Assembly (NCBI GenBank): GCA_016712985.1
Contig: JADJQA010000003.1
Span: 17,834-81,833 of the forward strand
DNA length: 64,000 bases
Source of the DNA: Sulfuritalea sp.
Lineage (GTDB): Bacteria; Pseudomonadota; Gammaproteobacteria; Burkholderiales; Rhodocyclaceae
Direction of reading: 5' to 3'
This document shows, piece by piece, positions 60,953-64,000 of the stretch. The position numbers and the translations under genes are program-made. The first letter of the stretch is position 1; each line of letters opens with the position of its first letter. The notes under the pieces were generated by a model. The model saw nothing but the letters and a program-made list of their open reading frames with translations, was not told the DNA's origin and made no database searches.

Positions 60953-61295
60953 CGGCTTTGGAGGGGGCGGTTGCGCGCGCATGGCCGAGACAGCCGGCGA
61001 ACAGTAGCATCGCCACGACGGTCTCGACCATCGCCAGCAACTGGCTTGCGCCCTGGTCGGAGGCTGCGCGTACCAGCCCTTCGGTGACGTAGGCCAATGC
61101 CAGCATGGCCGTCCATTGGTGCGTGTAGCGTTTCCCGCGCAGGATGCCGAACAGCGGCAGCAGTAGCGGCAGGGCCTTCAGGGCTAGCATCGAACCGCCG
61201 GCACGCAGCGGCGCCAGCCAGAGTTCCCAGGCAAGGCAGAGAAACAGCAAGGCGACCAGGCTGGTCGATGCCAGGCGGTTGAACCAGGAAGTCAT
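60936..61295 (-). CDS. DUF2069 family membrane protein
   Basis: A 119-residue protein with four hydrophobic spans and the DUF2069 pattern (LCLAWELWLAPLRAGGSMLA, then RYTHQWTAMLALAYVTEGL). Function unknown. It is 4 bp overlapped with wrbA upstream and its end overlaps the leuA end by 17 bp. Confidence 0.88.
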   Translation of the reverse strand: MTSWFNRLASTSLVALLFLCLAWELWLAPLRAGGSMLALKALPLLLPLFGILRGKRYTHQWTAMLALAYVTEGLVRAASDQGASQLLAMVETVVAMLLFAGCLGHARATAPSKAVKSAD

Positions 61296-61903
61296 CCCGC
61301 GAGTTTTTTCGCGGTCTCGGCCAGCCGGCGTCCGAGAGCGACAGCGAGCTGCCTTTCGTGTTCGCTGGCGGCCGTATTGCCGTCGCCGCCGCTGACATGG
61401 CTCGCGCCGTAAGGCGTGCCGCCCTCGCGCGTCGTCGACAGCGCGGCCTCGGTGTAGGGAATGCCGAGGATCATCATGCCGTGATGGAGGAGAGGCAGCA
61501 TCATCGACAGCAAGGTGGATTCCTGGCCGCCATGCATGCTTGTTGTGGAGGTAAACACCGCCGCCGGTTTTCCCGCCAGTGCGCCTTTAAGCCACAGGCC
61601 GCCGGTCGAGTCGAGGAAGTACTTCAATGGCGCTGCCATGTTGCCGAAACGCGTTGGGCTGCCCAGTGCGAGGCCGATGCATTCTTCGAGATCGCGGGTT
61701 TCGACATAGGGCGCACCCTCATCCGGGATGGGCGCTTCGGTTGCTTCACAGACTGCAGATACCCTCGGCACGGTGCGCAGGCGCGCGGCGATGCCGGGCG
61801 TCTGTTCTATGCCGCGGGCGATGTGGCGCGCCAGTTCACGCACCGAGCCGTGATGGCTGTAGTAGAGAACAAGGATTTCACGAACCTCGCTTGCCTTCTG
61901 CAT
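61292..61903 (-). CDS. wrbA: WrbA-type NAD(P)H:quinone oxidoreductase
   Basis: A 203-residue flavodoxin-like protein: ILVLYYSHHGSVRELARHIA binds FMN phosphate, and SPTRFGNMAAPLKYFLD and TSTTSMHGGQESTLLSM are WrbA stretches. Two-electron quinone reduction protects from oxidative stress. ATG at 61903 with GGAGG upstream; divergent from yihY. Confidence 0.93.
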   Translation of the reverse strand: MQKASEVREILVLYYSHHGSVRELARHIARGIEQTPGIAARLRTVPRVSAVCEATEAPIPDEGAPYVETRDLEECIGLALGSPTRFGNMAAPLKYFLDSTGGLWLKGALAGKPAAVFTSTTSMHGGQESTLLSMMLPLLHHGMMILGIPYTEAALSTTREGGTPYGASHVSGGDGNTAASEHERQLAVALGRRLAETAKKLAG

Positions 61904-61931
61904 CTTGCGGCCTCCGGTAGAATTCAATTAT

Positions 61932-62753
61932 ATGCGGCTCCTGGCTCCCTTTCGGCTTATCGTCCGCACCGCGCAGCGTTTTCATGGCGAGCATTGCGCA
62001 CACGCTGCTGCCGCGCTTTCCTTCGCCACCTTGATTGGGTTGGTGCCAATGATCGCCGCGGCGTTTGCGTTGATCTCGTTGCTGCCTGCCAGCGTCGGTC
62101 TTGGTTCGGCGCTGGAGAAGTTCCTGCTGGCCAACCTGCTGCCTGAAAAGGCTGGCGTCATCATCGCGAAATATATCGGTCAGTTTGCGACTCGTACCGG
62201 CCGGGTGACTGTTCTGGGAATCGCGGTGCTGGGTGCGACTGCCTTGATGCAGATGCTGACCATTGAACGCGCTTTCAACCGGATCTGGCGGGTCAAATCC
62301 GGGCGGCCGTTCCTGCGACGTCTGGCCATGCACGGCCTTGCGCTGTTGCTCGGGCCTCTGGTTTTTGGCGCCAGCCTTACCGCCATCTCGTTGGTCGCCA
62401 GCGTCTCGCTAGGCTTCGTCGATGAACCCCATTGGGTGAACAGTATTGTGGTTCGCGGCCTGTTGCCTTTCGCCTTCATGAGCGTCCTGTTTGCCCTGCT
62501 CTACTGGGGCGTGCCCAACAGGCTGGTGAAACCCTGGCATGCAGCTTTTGGCGGCGCGATGGCGGCGCTGGGCTTTGCCGGATTGCAGAAGCTATTCACG
62601 CTCTATATCGCCGCTGGTTTCACCTTGAACGCGGTGGTTTATGGCGCCTTCTCCGTGTTCCCGGTCTTTCTGGTCTGGCTCTACGCATCATGGAGCGTGA
62701 TACTGATCGGCGCCTTGCTGGTTGCCGAGTTGCCGCAATCGACTCGTGCCTAA
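61932..62753 (+). CDS. YihY/BrkB family membrane protein
   Basis: A 273-residue protein with six spans of the YihY (formerly RNase BN) family: HAAAALSFATLIGLVPMIAA in the first span, MQMLTIERAFNRIW, and a C-terminal AFSVFPVFLVWLYASW. Function is not clear; a transport role has been suggested. The true start may be the ATG at 61932; an earlier in-frame start overlaps wrbA. Confidence 0.9.
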   Translation: MRLLAPFRLIVRTAQRFHGEHCAHAAAALSFATLIGLVPMIAAAFALISLLPASVGLGSALEKFLLANLLPEKAGVIIAKYIGQFATRTGRVTVLGIAVLGATALMQMLTIERAFNRIWRVKSGRPFLRRLAMHGLALLLGPLVFGASLTAISLVASVSLGFVDEPHWVNSIVVRGLLPFAFMSVLFALLYWGVPNRLVKPWHAAFGGAMAALGFAGLQKLFTLYIAAGFTLNAVVYGAFSVFPVFLVWLYASWSVILIGALLVAELPQSTRA

Positions 62754-63886
62754 TCTGCCTTTGCGTTTCGCACGAACTCGAAGACTTCGACGCTGGAGGT
62801 TTCGATCAGACTCCGTTGCGGCACGCATTCAGTAATGTGCAAGTGGGCCTCGTCTTCTTCCAGCAAGGTGAACGGACGGGCGTTGAAGTCTCCCCTTGCA
62901 GCCAGAATCGCCTCGCCGCGGTTGAGTCCTGGCAGGGCCGGTAGCAGCAACGCGGGGATAGGTGGCTCCCGATGGCGACTGGCCAGGGCTTGTATGCGTA
63001 CTGGCTTGACAGATGGTGCCAGGACTTCCAGCCCCATTTCTACATGGCTGCTACTGTTGGCGCGAGCCCAGCGCACCAGGCAGATCTGCCAGGCAGCCCC
63101 GGTACCGGTGCGCAAACCGAGGGCGCAACCCGGCACGATACCGGCGAACTCGCCGGCGACATGGACGATCGCATACCCTGAAGGCCCTTCGTTCAACAGC
63201 ATCCAATCGCTGTGAGTCAATTTGCATTCTGCGGAACCTGGTTCTTGCCGGAACTCGGTTTCAAGTGCGGTCCACAAGGTGCTCAACTGAGTGCAGACTT
63301 CCACGCGCAGTGCCTGCGGACGGCGATGAAAACGGCGCTGCCGCAGTTCAGCCCAACATTGGCGCGCCCGTTCCAGCGCGTTGCGATAGTCGGCGCCTGC
63401 CGCCTGAAGCGGCAGCCCAATGGACAATGGTTGCACTCCGTCGTTGAGCTGGTCAAGATGTTGCGCGGCCAGCTTGGCAAGCTCGCCAAACCGGAAGTAG
63501 AGAGAGGGTCCGCCATCCGGTCCGAGTCGTGCGAGCGCAACTGGCGGTTGGTCCAGACTGGCGTCGAGCCAGAACCAGTCTCCGGCTTGGTCGGGACGGA
63601 TCGCATCGATCTGGGTGACCGCAGCGTGAGCCTCGATGTACTCCGCAAGAAAGGCGATTTCGCGCGGCGCCAGGCCCTCGGGTTGAGCTGCACCGAGGGC
63701 CAGCATGGCTTTGAAACGTGCATCAATCGCGCTCATTTCCACCGGCAGCGTCGCCGTCGGGTCGACTGACTCGTGGGGCAGGTGGTAAAGCGCCTGGGCG
63801 TTGCGCCAAAAGTTGTTTGGCGTCGGAATCGCAGTGAGTGATGTGACGATGAATTGCCGCGACAGGTTCAGGATTCCCGCAGGCAA
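62750..63886 (-). CDS. Hypothetical protein with possible PilZ-like C-terminal domain
   Basis: A 378-residue soluble protein, only loosely recognised. It has a helical N-terminal two-thirds (IPTPNNFWRNAQALYHLPHE, then ALERARQCWAELRQ) and a beta-rich C-terminal end. No canonical RxxxR ... DxSxxG PilZ motif is visible, so c-di-GMP binding is doubtful. The TTG start at 63886 overlaps the end of an upstream gene; an ATG at 63736 is the alternative. The stop overlaps the yihY end by 4 bp. Confidence 0.6.
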   Translation of the reverse strand: MPAGILNLSRQFIVTSLTAIPTPNNFWRNAQALYHLPHESVDPTATLPVEMSAIDARFKAMLALGAAQPEGLAPREIAFLAEYIEAHAAVTQIDAIRPDQAGDWFWLDASLDQPPVALARLGPDGGPSLYFRFGELAKLAAQHLDQLNDGVQPLSIGLPLQAAGADYRNALERARQCWAELRQRRFHRRPQALRVEVCTQLSTLWTALETEFRQEPGSAECKLTHSDWMLLNEGPSGYAIVHVAGEFAGIVPGCALGLRTGTGAAWQICLVRWARANSSSHVEMGLEVLAPSVKPVRIQALASRHREPPIPALLLPALPGLNRGEAILAARGDFNARPFTLLEEDEAHLHITECVPQRSLIETSSVEVFEFVRNAKAD

Positions 63887-64000
63887 ACCTGTGTTCTGCT
63901 GCGATGGATCTGGCCGAGTTGTTCGGGGCTGGCATCCCCGGCCACTTTCAGCCAGGTGTCACCCAGTTCCGCGCGCAGACCGATCAAGCCTCGGGCTACC
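63868..64000 (-). CDS. Partial coding end at window edge
   Basis: The minus strand from 64000 reads about 43 codons without a stop to TGA at 63868-63870 (GLIGLRAELGDTWLKVAG, then ASPEQLGQIHRSR). Composition and coupling to the next gene (19-bp overlap) suggest the end of a real gene whose start is outside the window. The product is not recognised. Confidence 0.45.
   Translation of the reverse strand, partial: VARGLIGLRAELGDTWLKVAGDASPEQLGQIHRSRTQVCLRES

Noticed and set aside
1..64000. CRISPR array, rRNA operon or prophage
   Set aside because: No regularly spaced direct repeats, no rRNA sequence and no phage structural or integrase genes were seen.

Overview
The window is GC-rich chromosomal DNA from a betaproteobacterium. 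Gene order and protein types (ccoG/fixH next to a class I PHA synthase, the sigma factor-DUF3619-DUF3106-RDD block, ilvBHC-pssA-leuA, queA-tgt-yajC-secDF) best fit Rhodocyclales or a close relative. The species cannot be fixed from the sequence alone. The metabolism implied is a facultative, microaerobic to denitrifying sulfur oxidiser that stores polyhydroxyalkanoate.

Left part (1-14 kb): an oxygen/NO and cytochrome oxidase maturation region. It holds the end of a cbb3 oxidase maturation cluster (ccoG, fixH-like), a universal stress protein, phaC, a hemerythrin/DUF2249/multi-span membrane operon, a broken Crp/Fnr regulator beside an nnrS remnant, a SirB2-like gene, an FNR with four cluster cysteines, hemN, a SafE/TauE-like membrane protein, and a copA/copZ pair. 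Three good FNR/DNR-type palindromes sit in front of uspA/phaC, the hemerythrin operon and hemN.

14-23.7 kb is an accessory patch: an ERCC4-type nuclease with HhH repeats, a Uma2 nuclease, a PIN/AbrB toxin-antitoxin pair, a decayed RelE/ParE module, a truncated IS66 element fused in frame to a foreign gene fragment, a cytochrome P460-redoxin pair opposite an HxlR regulator, a single-gene IS200/IS605 element, and orphan genes. A short GC-rich dispersed repeat recurs here.

23.7-31.7 kb holds the most unusual unit: a tight eight-gene operon on the minus strand. In transcription order it encodes a coiled-coil protein, an anchored ABC substrate-binding protein fused to an OmpA domain, an ABC permease, an ABC ATPase, a two-span membrane protein, a PspA/IM30-like protein, an FtsH/CDC48-like AAA ATPase and a TerB-like protein. 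An M50-type membrane metalloprotease is divergent from it. I read this as an uncharacterised envelope stress or solute-sensing system.

32.8-37.1 kb is soxYZAXB (no soxCD in view). The rest is mostly housekeeping: kup, tRNA-Leu(CAA), a Crp/Fnr regulator, queA-tgt-yajC-secD-secF, DUF2322 and purB, a GST, holC-pepA, lptFG, RDD/DUF3106/DUF3619/sigma, ilvBHC, pssA, leuA with a candidate leader, DUF2069, wrbA, yihY.

Caution: kup, queA, tgt, yajC, the 7-kb regulator and tnpC all carry small indels, mostly in homopolymer runs. Either this assembly has indel errors or several genes are really broken. Raw reads are needed before inactivation is believed.
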